Shown here piece by piece: positions 25,780 to 35,365 of a DNA stretch of 45,490 bases. Position 1 is the stretch's first letter. Every line of letters starts with the position of its first letter. The DNA is from Bacteroidales bacterium (lineage in GTDB: Bacteria; Bacteroidota; Bacteroidia; Bacteroidales; UBA932): contig JAEEIJ010000061.1 of the NCBI GenBank assembly GCA_016281315.1, positions 1 through 45,490 on the forward strand, read 5' to 3'. A model generated the notes under the pieces. That model did no database searches, was not told where the DNA came from, and saw nothing but the letters and a program-made list of their open reading frames with translations. Both the position numbers and the translations under genes were made by a program.

Positions 25780-25891
25780 GGCCCCAAAATGAAAAATTTT
25801 AATTTCCCGAAATTGGATACTAAAATTATTTAATTAGCTGATAACTAACAGATAACGCTTTCCCAAAAACCGAACTGATTTCCCGATTTTT

Positions 25892-25921
25892 CCTGCACCC
25901 TCCCGTGCGGGATTTTTTTTT
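25892..25921 (+). terminator. Intrinsic terminator before the SusCD cluster
   Basis: CCTGCAC (25892-25898), CCTCCC loop, GTGCGGG (25905-25911) makes a 7-bp stem with one G-T pair, followed by A and a run of nine T. The preceding 110 bases after the regulator stop are AT-rich with nothing else recognisable. Confidence 0.8.
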
Positions 25922-25922
25922 A

Positions 25923-25930
25923 TAGCTTTG
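25923..25930 (+). promoter_or_regulatory. -7 box of the SusCD/EEP cluster
   Basis: TAGCTTTG at 25923-25930 fits TAnnTTTG, immediately after the terminator T-run. It ends 11 bases before ATG 25942. The -33 position falls in the terminator stem-loop and shows no TTTG, so the promoter may need an activator. Confidence 0.5.
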
Positions 25931-25941
25931 TGTCAAAAGAT

Positions 25942-27006
25942 ATGCGCGATATGCGAGGAAAAATCAAAATTTTGAAGCAGTTTGCTTTAGCTTTCATTCT
26001 CACCGTCCCGGTTCTCTGCTGTGCGGCCATCAAGGGAGGCTCTGCGGCACCCGCTTCCGGCAAACCGGAGCACAACAGTGAGAAGACATTGAGGGTTCTT
26101 TACTGGAACATCCAGAACGGGATGTGGGCCGGGCAGCCGGACCACTACGACGCTTTCGTGGAATGGATCAACTCCTGGAAGCCGGACATCTGCATTTTCG
26201 ACGAAGGGGCCACCATCTACTACGACGGCACCCACGAGCATATGCCCAACGAGGAGCGTTACCTCCCGGAACACTGGGGCGAACTCTGCGCCCGCTGGGG
26301 CCACGAGCACCACGTCGTGACGCCCCGCCGTCCCTCCACTTCCACGCCGTACGGCCTCACCAACTATCCGGAGGTGATTACGTCCCGCTATCCCATCGAC
26401 AGTATCAAGATCGTCAAGGGGCACAAGCCGGACTCCGTGATCGTGAATTACAGCGGCTGGTTCCAGGTGCGCGTGGAAGGCGTGGAGAAACCGCTCAACA
26501 TCGTCACCCTGCACCTCAAGCACGGTAAATACGGCTACGGTGTACCGCAGGACCAGCGGGACGCCAGCGCGGCCAGGTATGAAGGCGAGCAGCACCGCGT
26601 GAAGGAACTCACCTGCATCCTGGATCACACCGTCCGCAAGACCAAGAACCCGGACAAGGAACTCTGGATCATGGCGGGGGACTACAACTCCTACAGCCGG
26701 AAAGACAACTTCAATTACAAGTGGAACAACGCCTCCCTGGGCTTCCAGACCCAGGACTATATGATTTTCCATTCGCCGTTCTTCGACCTGGTGAGCGAAT
26801 GCTATCCGGATATGTTCTGCCCGTCCTGCGGCAACCTCAGAATCGACTATATGTACGTTTCCAAGCCGATGCTTAAAGCCTGCACCGAGGTATATACCAA
26901 GACAGACGACTACACAAAGCGTGTGAAATCGGAAACGACCTCCTTCTATATCCCCTCCGACCACTATCCCATCGTGGCCGATTTCAAGATTTCAAAAATG
27001 AAATAA
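25942..27006 (+). CDS. Secreted endonuclease/exonuclease/phosphatase (EEP) family enzyme, EEP-1
   Basis: Start at ATG 25942 (ATG 25951 is also possible); the in-frame GTG at 25930 overlaps the -7 box. It is 354 residues with a signal or lipoprotein-like N-terminus (ILTVPVLCCA). DNase-I-superfamily motifs are present: LRVLYWNIQNG, an acidic site at ICIFDEGA, TLHLKHGK, MAGDYNSYS (Asp247, Asn249), LRIDYMYVS and PSDHYPIVADF (Asp340, His341). Members hydrolyse phosphodiesters or phosphomonoesters in DNA, RNA, sphingomyelin or inositol phosphates with a divalent metal; the substrate here is unknown. It heads a tightly spaced cluster, seven bases before the next gene. Confidence 0.9.
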   Translation: MRDMRGKIKILKQFALAFILTVPVLCCAAIKGGSAAPASGKPEHNSEKTLRVLYWNIQNGMWAGQPDHYDAFVEWINSWKPDICIFDEGATIYYDGTHEHMPNEERYLPEHWGELCARWGHEHHVVTPRRPSTSTPYGLTNYPEVITSRYPIDSIKIVKGHKPDSVIVNYSGWFQVRVEGVEKPLNIVTLHLKHGKYGYGVPQDQRDASAARYEGEQHRVKELTCILDHTVRKTKNPDKELWIMAGDYNSYSRKDNFNYKWNNASLGFQTQDYMIFHSPFFDLVSECYPDMFCPSCGNLRIDYMYVSKPMLKACTEVYTKTDDYTKRVKSETTSFYIPSDHYPIVADFKISKMK

Positions 27007-27013
27007 GCCCCAT

Positions 27014-27886
27014 ATGAACAAGAAAATCCTTCTCTGTGCAGCCTTGGCGTTTCTCCTGGCCGCCTGTGGGCAGGACCAGCCCGACAGGCCTCTCAGGAGC
27101 GACTACATCAAGGTTTACGAAGCCTCGCCGGACAAACTCCTGAACGACATTCAGGTTCCCTTCGAAGGCGTTACGGACGGGCAGATTCACGTGCTTTCCA
27201 ACGTGGATCTCCAGTGGAAGTACCTCATCGATCCGGATGAACCGGACCAGGAATGGTTCACCATCAAGTCGGTGGAAGAAACGGAGCCCGGCCATATTGT
27301 GGTGACCTACGACGCCAAGTCGCTCCTGCCGCTCAATTCGCTGGGCCGCCGCGCCGGAAAGCTCAGTTTCTCCTGTCCGGAGGCCAGCTTCGGTAAGTTT
27401 ATGACCGTCCGCCAGGGCTATTCCCGGCGTTTTATGGAGGACTTTACCGACGAGCCCGGCAGCGTGCTGACGATTACCGGCAAGCAGACCTACACCACCC
27501 AGGAATACCCGGTGCTGAACGCCGATTATTACGACTACATTTCCTTCAACGTGTGGGCGGAGTCGTACAACGAGTTCCCGAGCAGGAACATCACACTGGA
27601 CGTCACCGTTTCCGGCGGCAAGTTCCACGCCACGGGCCTCACCACCTACAGGATCAACGTGCCCCTCGGCACGGGTCCGGACAAGGACAACCTCAAATAC
27701 CTGCTTGTGATGGGCAACGGTGAACGGATGAGCGCCAAAACCACGTTCACCTTCAGCACCGAGAACGACAACCAGGTCTACGTACACATCGACAACTTTG
27801 CCGCATATCTGGTGACCGAAGCCGAAATGCTGGAGCTGTACGAGGACGAAGATTTCATTGAAGACGAAGAACCGGATTGGGAATGA
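27014..27886 (+). CDS. Lipoprotein with BACON-like N-terminal domain
   Basis: This 290-residue protein has the lipoprotein signal MNKKILLCAALAFLLAAC. Residues about 40-140 look like a BACON/Ig-type beta-sandwich (IHVLSNVDLQWKYLI, WFTIKSVEE, AGKLSFSCPEASFGKFMTVRQGY). A second beta-rich domain of unknown type follows (about 145-265), and the C-terminus is strongly acidic (MLELYEDEDFIEDEEPDWE). It is probably a surface lipoprotein binding the cluster's substrate, inferred from context. Its stop overlaps the SusC start (ATGATG around 27883), indicating translational coupling. No enzyme motif is visible. Confidence 0.7.
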   Translation: MNKKILLCAALAFLLAACGQDQPDRPLRSDYIKVYEASPDKLLNDIQVPFEGVTDGQIHVLSNVDLQWKYLIDPDEPDQEWFTIKSVEETEPGHIVVTYDAKSLLPLNSLGRRAGKLSFSCPEASFGKFMTVRQGYSRRFMEDFTDEPGSVLTITGKQTYTTQEYPVLNADYYDYISFNVWAESYNEFPSRNITLDVTVSGGKFHATGLTTYRINVPLGTGPDKDNLKYLLVMGNGERMSAKTTFTFSTENDNQVYVHIDNFAAYLVTEAEMLELYEDEDFIEDEEPDWE

Positions 27887-30800
27887 TGAAAAAGATTATA
27901 GTTACAATGCTGGCGCTGCTTGTGCTGCTTCCAGCCTTCGCCCAGACCCGCAAGGTGAGCGGCGTGGTGCGCGACGAGAACGGGGACGTGCTCGCCGGCG
28001 CCATCGTGGTGGTGAAGAGCGGTTCGGAAAACGGACCGGTCTCCTCCACCGTCACCACCGACACAAAGGGCCGTTACACCACCGAATGCAAGGATAAGGA
28101 CTACATCTCCTTCCACTATCTGGGCTACACGGATGCCGTTTATCCCGTGAAAAGCTCGAAAGTCATCGACGTGACGCTGATGCCGGATGCCAACACCGTC
28201 CTGGAGGACGTGGTGGTGATCGGCTACGGCGCCGTGAAGAAGGAAGACCTCACCGGTTCCGTCACCAACGTGAAAATGGGAGATATCCGGGATAACCCTG
28301 TCCTTTCCATCGACCAGGCCCTTCAGGGCCGTGTGGCCGGTATGGTCATCACGTCCACGGACGGCGAACCCGGTTCGGATGCCGTCATCCGTATCCGCGG
28401 CACGCGTTCCATCACCGCCTCCAATGACCCGCTCATCGTAGTGGACGGGGTGATGGACGCCGTGGGTTCGCTGAACGACGTGAATCCGGCCGATATCGAG
28501 GCCATCTCGGTGCTCAAGGACGCATCGGCCACCGCTATCTACGGAGCGCGGGGCGCGAACGGCGTCATCATCATCACCACCAAGGGCAGTACGGATTCCA
28601 ACCAGGGCTCGCAGAACATCGCCATCACCCTCCATTCCAGCGTCGGTATCTCGATGCTTCCCCGTAACCTGGACCTGATGAATTCGGAGCAGTTCGGCAT
28701 CTACCGCAACGAGTATTTCCAGCACGCCGGCCTGAACACCGCCAAGTACAACGCCAACACCCCGCTCAGCGGACTGTCCGTGAAGACGCCCTTTACCAAC
28801 GGACCGGGCACGGACTGGATTGCCGACGTAAGCCGGGTGGCGCCCTACCAGCACCACTGGATTTCGATGAACGGTTTCGCCGGCAAGCAGAAGTTCTACG
28901 CTTCTCTCGGTTACGGCGATGAGCAGGGTATCCTCCAGCAGAGCGGCCGGCAGAACTATACCGGCACGCTCAATGTGACGAACAACGTGTTCAAGTGGCT
29001 CACCCTCTACACCAACCTCCGTTACCAGTACAGGACGCAGGACAACAACCTCACATCCATCGGCTCGGGCGGCATCTATTACGGGGCGCAGTATCTTTCT
29101 CCCCTGATCAACCCCAGCGATTCCTACAACCCGATGAACAACACCTCCACCAACATCGACAACGCGGTGGTGCGTTTGAAAGAGCTCACGGACCATACGG
29201 ACCGCAGTATGCTCACCATTACGGCCGGCGCGAATGTGAGGCTCGCTGCTCCTCTGAAGTACAAGACCAAGGTCAGTTACTATTTCTTCGATCGTCAGCG
29301 CTACAAATACAGCCCGTCCACCCTTCCCAGCCGCACGGACGCTATGGGCGGCTATGCCAGAAGGGAAAACTACGGCGAGCAGAGCCTCTATTTCGAGCAG
29401 ACGGCTGAGTACTCCCGCGAATGGGGGCGCCATCATATGGACGTTACGGCTGGCCAGACTTTCAAGCATTTCACCAGTCACTCCTTCAACCTCGAGGGCG
29501 AAGGTTACGTGGTAGACGCGATGAAGTGGAACAATATGTCCGCCGTGCAGGACAAGTCCAGCTATGGAGCCGGTACCGACGAGACCGTCAAGGACAAGAT
29601 GGCCTTCTTCGCCCGTGCCAATTACAATTACAGGAAACGTTACTATCTCACCCTCACCGGGCGTCTGGACGGCGCTTCCAACTTTGCGGCCAATCACAAA
29701 TGGGGCTTCTTCCCTTCGGGCGCCTTCAAATGGAAGATTTCCAGTGAGCCCTGGCTCCGCGCCGAGTGGCTGGACGACCTTTCCCTCAAGGTGAGCCTGG
29801 GACAGTCGGGTAACGACATCAACAAGGCCTACCGTTCCCTGGCCCGTATGGATGGCGGCTCCGGCGGCTATCCTTTCAACGGAAGCTATTCCCAGGAGTA
29901 CTGGCAGGCCCGCATCGCCGCCCCGAACCTCACCTGGGAAACCACCACGGAGGGGAACATCGCCCTGGACGCCGCGTTCTTCAACAACCGTCTCAGTGCC
30001 AGCCTGGAAGCCTACCGGGCCGTTACCACGGACCTCCTGCTCACGGTGAAGATTCCCCAGCACACCGGCTACGACAACAAATACCAGAATATCGGCCGCA
30101 CCACTTCCCAGGGTATCGATTTCTCGATAGATTCGCGCAATGTGGTGAAGCGCAACTTCTCCTGGAGCACCGCCTTTACGATTTCGCACAACAGTTCCGT
30201 GGTGAACGATATCGGTGCGGAAACCGAGGTGTCGTCCAGGACGGCGCCCACCCGCGGTTATATGATTGTCGGTTACAAGGTGGGTTATCCCGTAAACGCC
30301 TTCTGGGGCTTCCAGTATGCCGGTGTGTGGCACAACCAGGAAGAGATCGAGCGCAACAATATCACGCACTCCTATGTCAATGAGGCGTCCTCCAAAAAAC
30401 TGGGCTATCCCATCTACATCGACCAGAACCACGACGGTACCCTGAACGCCAGCGACATCGTGTTCCTGGGTTCCCCGGACCCCATCGTTTCCGGCGGCCT
30501 TCAGAATACGTTCCGCATCAAGGGCCTGTCCATCGGCATTTACCTGTCCTATCAGATTGGCGGAAAGGTTCTGAACTATCCGGAGTTGTATATGGCCGGC
30601 TCCCGCCGCACCAACCAGTTCGCCTATATGGTGAACGCCTGGCATCCGGAGAAGAATCCCAATTCGAACCTTCCCCGTGCCGGCATCTTCGACAGCGATG
30701 CCGTGCCCAGTTCCTTCATTATCCACGATGCCTCTTATCTCCGGCTGAAGAACGTAAGCATCGGCTACCGTTTCAACCTCAAGAGCAAATTGTTCCGCGA

Positions 30801-30954
30801 ACTGGAACTCTCCCTCTCCGGAGAAAACCTGTATCTGTGGACGAACTATAATGGCTTCGACCCGGATGTCTCGTCCGGAGGTGTAAACGGATACGACGTT
30901 TCGGCCTATCCGAAACCGCTCCGCATTGTGTTCACCGCCCAAGTCAAATACTGA
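27883..30954 (+). CDS. SusC-family TonB-linked outer-membrane transporter
   Basis: The start is ATG 27883 (or adjacent ATG 27886), giving signal peptide MMKKIIVTMLALLVLLPAFAQ and about 1023 residues. A carboxypeptidase-regulatory-like domain (about 22-100; VSGVVRDENGDVLAGAIVVV) is followed by the SusC plug (LEDVVVIGYGAVKKEDLTGS, QALQGRVAGM, IRIRGTRSI, PLIVVDGV, VLKDASATAIYGARGANGVI). The C-terminal barrel has ENLYLWTNYNGFDPDVS, a frequent SusC ending. It imports substrate across the outer membrane using TonB energy, capped by the SusD protein encoded next. The coding regions overlap or abut both neighbours. Confidence 0.97.
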   Translation: MMKKIIVTMLALLVLLPAFAQTRKVSGVVRDENGDVLAGAIVVVKSGSENGPVSSTVTTDTKGRYTTECKDKDYISFHYLGYTDAVYPVKSSKVIDVTLMPDANTVLEDVVVIGYGAVKKEDLTGSVTNVKMGDIRDNPVLSIDQALQGRVAGMVITSTDGEPGSDAVIRIRGTRSITASNDPLIVVDGVMDAVGSLNDVNPADIEAISVLKDASATAIYGARGANGVIIITTKGSTDSNQGSQNIAITLHSSVGISMLPRNLDLMNSEQFGIYRNEYFQHAGLNTAKYNANTPLSGLSVKTPFTNGPGTDWIADVSRVAPYQHHWISMNGFAGKQKFYASLGYGDEQGILQQSGRQNYTGTLNVTNNVFKWLTLYTNLRYQYRTQDNNLTSIGSGGIYYGAQYLSPLINPSDSYNPMNNTSTNIDNAVVRLKELTDHTDRSMLTITAGANVRLAAPLKYKTKVSYYFFDRQRYKYSPSTLPSRTDAMGGYARRENYGEQSLYFEQTAEYSREWGRHHMDVTAGQTFKHFTSHSFNLEGEGYVVDAMKWNNMSAVQDKSSYGAGTDETVKDKMAFFARANYNYRKRYYLTLTGRLDGASNFAANHKWGFFPSGAFKWKISSEPWLRAEWLDDLSLKVSLGQSGNDINKAYRSLARMDGGSGGYPFNGSYSQEYWQARIAAPNLTWETTTEGNIALDAAFFNNRLSASLEAYRAVTTDLLLTVKIPQHTGYDNKYQNIGRTTSQGIDFSIDSRNVVKRNFSWSTAFTISHNSSVVNDIGAETEVSSRTAPTRGYMIVGYKVGYPVNAFWGFQYAGVWHNQEEIERNNITHSYVNEASSKKLGYPIYIDQNHDGTLNASDIVFLGSPDPIVSGGLQNTFRIKGLSIGIYLSYQIGGKVLNYPELYMAGSRRTNQFAYMVNAWHPEKNPNSNLPRAGIFDSDAVPSSFIIHDASYLRLKNVSIGYRFNLKSKLFRELELSLSGENLYLWTNYNGFDPDVSSGGVNGYDVSAYPKPLRIVFTAQVKY

Positions 30955-30962
30955 TGCGCCGT

Positions 30963-32459
30963 ATGAAAAACTATATAACTATCCTTGCAGGCCTGCTTCT
31001 GATGGCATCCTGCTCGCTTCAGGAAGATCCCTCGGCCATTGTGAGCCCGTACCAGTTCTTCAACACGGAAGTCCAGGTGCGCGCCGCGGTGAACGGGTGC
31101 TACGATCCCCTGAACAATTTTCACGATTTTCGCTATTACATCGCCATTGAAGGTACGACGGATCTGGCCTCTACGGACGGTAACTCCCAGAAAGACGGCA
31201 GGATGGACATCAATCCCGCCAGCCCGGGTGCCGGTACCGTCGTGTGGCAGCAGTGCTGGTTCGGAATCCGCTATTGCCTGAGCACCCTGGCCGGCATCGA
31301 CCGCTCCACGCTGGAAGATAACGTGAAGGCGCCTTACGCGGTGGAGACGCGCATCCTGCTTTCCTATTATTATTACGTCCTCACAAGTTTCTTCGGCGAC
31401 GTCCCCTTCTACGAGGATTATGTGGAGGACGACGACATTATGAACCGCATCGCGCGGCTGGGAAGGATGAGCGCGGTGGAAACCCGCCGGACGCTCATCG
31501 AAGAGCTCAAGCTATACGTCCCTACTCTTCCGCAGGTGCGCACCCACGACCAGAAGATGAACAACTGCGGGGCCGCGATGGGCTGGATGCTCATTGCCAA
31601 GATGGCTGCCTGGAACAAGGACTGGGACGACGTTATCTATGCCTGCGAGCATCTCCAGGCCATTTACGGAGACCTGAGCCAGTATCCTTATTCGGATGTA
31701 TGCTTCCGCTTCAAGAACACGCCCGAATCCATTTTCGAAATCAACCACGAATGGGAAGAGGGTGGCATCGATTATACGCCGTCCAACAGCCTGGGTCTTT
31801 CGGCGGTGGTGCTGCCCAGTCCAAAGACCACGGGAACGGACATCTATGACGGGGTAAGCATTCCCGAAGTGGGGGACCAGGCCACCTGCTATACCCCGCT
31901 GAGACCTTCAAATTATATGAAGAGAAACGTGGCCCCCACCGGTCAGGGTGATATCCGCCGCGCGTTCAATATCGCCACCGAATGGAACGGCGTGAAATTC
32001 AAAACCCGCGAGTGGATGGGCCCGAAGTTCTGGTGCTTCGGCGTGTATAAAAACCACGACAGCAACAACTACAAGATTTTCCGCTATGCCGACGCCCTGC
32101 TGCTGCTGGCGGAGGCCTGGTGCGAGAAAGGCGACTACAACAAGTCCATCGAGTACCTGAATATGGTCCGCAGCCGGGCCGAGATAGAGCCTTATAACTT
32201 CTACGGTGCGGTGAAGCTCCGCGGTGAAATCCGCGACGAGCGCGGCCGCGAGCTCTTCGGCGAATGGGGCCGCAAGTTCGACCTCGTGCGCTGGGGCATC
32301 TGGTACGACCAGGTGATGGCCTACAATCTCTACGGCCTGGTTCAGGAGAACATCCGTCCCTGCCACGAATACTATCCCATTCCGGATATCCAGTGCGTCC
32401 GTTCCGGCGGCATCCTCTCGAATCCGGAGTATGACAAATACAACCTCACAGGAAAATAG
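30963..32459 (+). CDS. SusD/RagB-family substrate-binding lipoprotein
   Basis: Start at ATG 30963 (MKNYITILAGLLLMASC, clear lipobox); ATG 30954, overlapping the SusC stop, is in frame and adds three residues. It is about 498 residues. SusD features are YQFFNTEVQVRAAVNGCYD near the N-terminus, the helical segment RILLSYYYYVLTSFFGDVPF, MGWMLIAKMAAWNKDWDDV, the late YADALLLLAEAWCEKGDYNK with IEYLNMVRSRA, and RDERGRELFGEWGRKFDLVRWG. It sits on the outer-membrane surface and lids the SusC barrel. The ligand cannot be read from sequence; no glycan-specific enzymes are nearby. Confidence 0.97.
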   Translation: MKNYITILAGLLLMASCSLQEDPSAIVSPYQFFNTEVQVRAAVNGCYDPLNNFHDFRYYIAIEGTTDLASTDGNSQKDGRMDINPASPGAGTVVWQQCWFGIRYCLSTLAGIDRSTLEDNVKAPYAVETRILLSYYYYVLTSFFGDVPFYEDYVEDDDIMNRIARLGRMSAVETRRTLIEELKLYVPTLPQVRTHDQKMNNCGAAMGWMLIAKMAAWNKDWDDVIYACEHLQAIYGDLSQYPYSDVCFRFKNTPESIFEINHEWEEGGIDYTPSNSLGLSAVVLPSPKTTGTDIYDGVSIPEVGDQATCYTPLRPSNYMKRNVAPTGQGDIRRAFNIATEWNGVKFKTREWMGPKFWCFGVYKNHDSNNYKIFRYADALLLLAEAWCEKGDYNKSIEYLNMVRSRAEIEPYNFYGAVKLRGEIRDERGRELFGEWGRKFDLVRWGIWYDQVMAYNLYGLVQENIRPCHEYYPIPDIQCVRSGGILSNPEYDKYNLTGK

Positions 32460-32464
32460 GGATT

Positions 32465-33136
32465 ATGAAGAAGATTCTATTATATGTAATGGTACTCCTT
32501 GCCGCGCTGTCCTGCGCCAAGAAGGCCGAATACGACCAGACGCTGGGGCTTCTGTCCAAGTACAACGTCCTTTCCAAGGACGGCGGCAGCACCCAGGTGG
32601 CGGTGTTCTCCAACACCTCCTGGACCGTGGAGATGGACCGTCAGGTGGACTGGGCTTCCATCGACCGCTTCGGCGGATACAAGTCCGGTTATCTGGTGTT
32701 TGATTTCGAGACCAACTATGCCCGGGCTCGCCGCGTGATCCTGGTGTTCAAGGCAGGGGACCAGACCCGTACCCTGAATATGTACCAGAGCGCTGCGATG
32801 TCCGATGCCGATTGCCGGCTGGATCTTGACGTGAACGAGATCAACGCCCCGGCCGCCGGAGTTGTTCAGGTGATTCCGTTCCAGACCAATCTCGGGCTCC
32901 TCCTGGACGAGATGTATCTCACCCTTACCTATCCCGAAGGCGAGGAGCCGGAAACTCCCTGGATCGTTCTTAAGAGCGTGGAGGCCGACAATATCGTGGT
33001 GGAGATTCTGCCCAACAACACGGGCGCACCCCGGACGGCCAATATGAGGCTTACCCACACCGACGCCGGTTCCTATGATTCCACCGAAGGCGATTCCGTT
33101 TATTCCGATACCATTCCCGTGAACCAAGCCCAATAG
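32465..33136 (+). CDS. BACON-domain lipoprotein
   Basis: 223 residues, lipoprotein signal MKKILLYVMVLLAALSC. Residues about 28-108 form a BACON domain: NVLSKDGGSTQVAVFSNTSW, VDWASIDRFGG, YARARRVILVF and TLNMYQSA. A second beta domain fills 115-223. BACON domains often help surface lipoproteins bind glycans or mucins or act as spacers. It occupies the SusE/SusF-like position directly after SusD (five bases away), so surface ligand binding is the likely role. No catalytic motifs. Confidence 0.82.
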   Translation: MKKILLYVMVLLAALSCAKKAEYDQTLGLLSKYNVLSKDGGSTQVAVFSNTSWTVEMDRQVDWASIDRFGGYKSGYLVFDFETNYARARRVILVFKAGDQTRTLNMYQSAAMSDADCRLDLDVNEINAPAAGVVQVIPFQTNLGLLLDEMYLTLTYPEGEEPETPWIVLKSVEADNIVVEILPNNTGAPRTANMRLTHTDAGSYDSTEGDSVYSDTIPVNQAQ

Positions 33137-33139
33137 CGT

Positions 33140-35362
33140 ATGAAAAAGACAACGATACTTGCAACAGTAGCTTTGGCACTGGGACTGTGCCTCACGGGCT
33201 GCGACAAGAACTACCACGAGGTTATCGCCCCCGACGAACTGGGGATGGCGGAACACGACTACCATGTGGGTAAGGAAGGCGGCGATATAAGCATTCCCTA
33301 CCTCTCGAACAAAGCCGGCTCCGTGTCCCTGATTGACGAGGCCGATGGGGAGTGGCTCCAGATGGAATCCGGCGCCTTCGCCGACAAAGACGGAGAGCTG
33401 CCGGTCCACGTCCTTCCCAACGGCGGATTTAAGCGCCGTGCGGACATCCTGTTCAAAAGCGACACCCGGAAAGACACCGTTTCGGTGTTCCAGAATGGCG
33501 AAGTGGAGGAGAAATTCTTCGTCGCCGCCGGGTCGATGGTGGTGTACAACGGTACCGGCGCCTCGAATTCCGTTGCCGCGGACATCAACGTTCCGCTGGA
33601 CAAAATTAAGGTCGAGGTCCGTCTCTCCGGAGACGATGAGTGGATTTCGGACTGCCTGCTCACTTCCACCGCTTTCACGTTCAAGACCACCGATAATCCC
33701 GACAGGAACTATATGCGCCGCGCCAACATCGTCCTCAGCTACGTGGACGGATGGGATATGAAGCAGGAGGTGACGATCGGCGTGGTCCAGGCCCGCCAGG
33801 ACAATTACATCGGCACGGTGCTCACCCCGGAAGACCTTCATAACGTGGCCACCGTGAGCGGTTACACCCTCCCGGAAGACGCTATTATCGAGGGCTACAT
33901 CGTCAGTACCACCGAAGGCCGCAATGCCGGCGACGCGCAGGTGGACGATTACCAGCAGGGCACCGGTGTCATCGACTATACCCTTACAGACCGCACCGCC
34001 TATCTGGAGAGCGCCGACGGTCTCAACGGTTTCCGGCTCATCACCACGGATGAATCGAAGAACGAATTCACCCGTTACAGCCGCATCAGCCTGAACGTGG
34101 GCGGAGCCGTCATCAGCAAAACCGCCGGCGAACCGGTGTGCTACACCATCGAGGGCGTGAGCTCCGACAACATCCTCGCCAGCGCCGACGGTACGCTTAC
34201 GATGCCCTGGAAGGAGAAGAGCATTAACGAACTAACGGACGACGACATCAACACCCTCGTCACCATCAAGGACTGCGAGATTGCGATGCGCAAGGGCCCG
34301 TTCACGCCCGTGAACGAAGGCTATACCTCGCTGTGCAATTACCACCGCCTGGCGAAGTATCCCATCCTCATCCGCGACATCCAGGGCGGCAGTATGTATA
34401 TGTTCACCAATATGACCTGCCCCTACCGCCGCGACGGTGAAACCCTGCCTTACGGCAGCGGCGACATCACCGGCATCGTGGTGCACGAGGTCTACAAGAG
34501 CTTCGAGAAAGACGGCAACATCGGCCGCTATCAGCTGCGCCACCTCACCCGTAAGGAGATTGACCTGAGGCAGGATTTCGCCGACAATTTCTCCGAAATC
34601 ATCACCGAATTCCGTTATGCCAAATTCCCGGGCGAATTCGAGCATCCTCTGCTCCCCGACGCCATCCTGGCCACCAAGGGGAACGGCGAACTCTGCCATA
34701 CTTACGGCTCGGTGAGCAATTTCTCCCCCTCTTACTTCTACATCGGCAAATGCGGAAGCAGCAGGAAGGGTAAATATGCCGAAGGCGCCGGCATCGAGCT
34801 GGACGGCGGCGGCATCTATGAACCCTGGGTGACTAACGGCACCGAATCCGCGCAGAACACGGACGGAAAGGGCTGGTTCAAGGACAGCATCAAGCTCAGC
34901 TGGTCCAACAAGTACTGGTGGGATTCCTCCAACGGCCGCGGTTACTGCTGGCTGGTGGTGTTCAGTACCGCCGGGATTGTCTCCGACAGGGTTTCCGTGC
35001 AGTTTGCGATGTACAACAATTCCCAGCAGGCCCGTTCGCCGCGCTACTGGAAAGCCCAGTACTCGCTCACTACGTACGACTGCTCGCCGGATACCGATTC
35101 CGAATGGTTCGACATTGGCGAATTCGTCGTGCCGGACGTGGCTATCTGGGCCACCCAGAACGACTGGCAGACGCTGGGTACCCGCGTCTATGACTTCCCG
35201 CTTCCCACGGAGATTCTGGGGAGGGAACGCGTGAGCATCCGCCTGATGCCCACCAGAAACAAGGCGGCCGCCAAGGCGGTGGATTCCTACGACGACAGCA
35301 CCATCGCCAACAACAGCGGCTACAACACTATGGATTATTTCGCGGTTCGCTACAACAAGTAG
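33140..35362 (+). CDS. Large surface lipoprotein, DUF5689-like
   Basis: 740 residues, lipoprotein signal MKKTTILATVALALGLCLTGC. N-terminal BACON-like sandwich (about 35-125), then a second beta domain, then residues about 235-475 resembling DUF5689 (IIEGYIVSTTEGRN, GFRLITTDESKNEF, LVTIKDCEIAMRKGPF, ITGIVVHEVYKSFEKD). The C-terminal 240 residues look like a jelly-roll with RIDYMY-free, non-catalytic sequence (SPSYFYIGKCGSSRKGK, TMDYFAVRYNK at the end). DUF5689 proteins in Bacteroidetes recur beside SusCD and EEP genes, as here. I infer a surface binding protein; an enzymatic role cannot be excluded. Confidence 0.72.
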   Translation: MKKTTILATVALALGLCLTGCDKNYHEVIAPDELGMAEHDYHVGKEGGDISIPYLSNKAGSVSLIDEADGEWLQMESGAFADKDGELPVHVLPNGGFKRRADILFKSDTRKDTVSVFQNGEVEEKFFVAAGSMVVYNGTGASNSVAADINVPLDKIKVEVRLSGDDEWISDCLLTSTAFTFKTTDNPDRNYMRRANIVLSYVDGWDMKQEVTIGVVQARQDNYIGTVLTPEDLHNVATVSGYTLPEDAIIEGYIVSTTEGRNAGDAQVDDYQQGTGVIDYTLTDRTAYLESADGLNGFRLITTDESKNEFTRYSRISLNVGGAVISKTAGEPVCYTIEGVSSDNILASADGTLTMPWKEKSINELTDDDINTLVTIKDCEIAMRKGPFTPVNEGYTSLCNYHRLAKYPILIRDIQGGSMYMFTNMTCPYRRDGETLPYGSGDITGIVVHEVYKSFEKDGNIGRYQLRHLTRKEIDLRQDFADNFSEIITEFRYAKFPGEFEHPLLPDAILATKGNGELCHTYGSVSNFSPSYFYIGKCGSSRKGKYAEGAGIELDGGGIYEPWVTNGTESAQNTDGKGWFKDSIKLSWSNKYWWDSSNGRGYCWLVVFSTAGIVSDRVSVQFAMYNNSQQARSPRYWKAQYSLTTYDCSPDTDSEWFDIGEFVVPDVAIWATQNDWQTLGTRVYDFPLPTEILGRERVSIRLMPTRNKAAAKAVDSYDDSTIANNSGYNTMDYFAVRYNK

Positions 35363-35365
35363 ACT

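Noticed and set aside
25930..25941. GTG 25930 as the start of EEP-1
   Set aside because: It overlaps the last base of the -7 box, so it would lie upstream of the transcript start.
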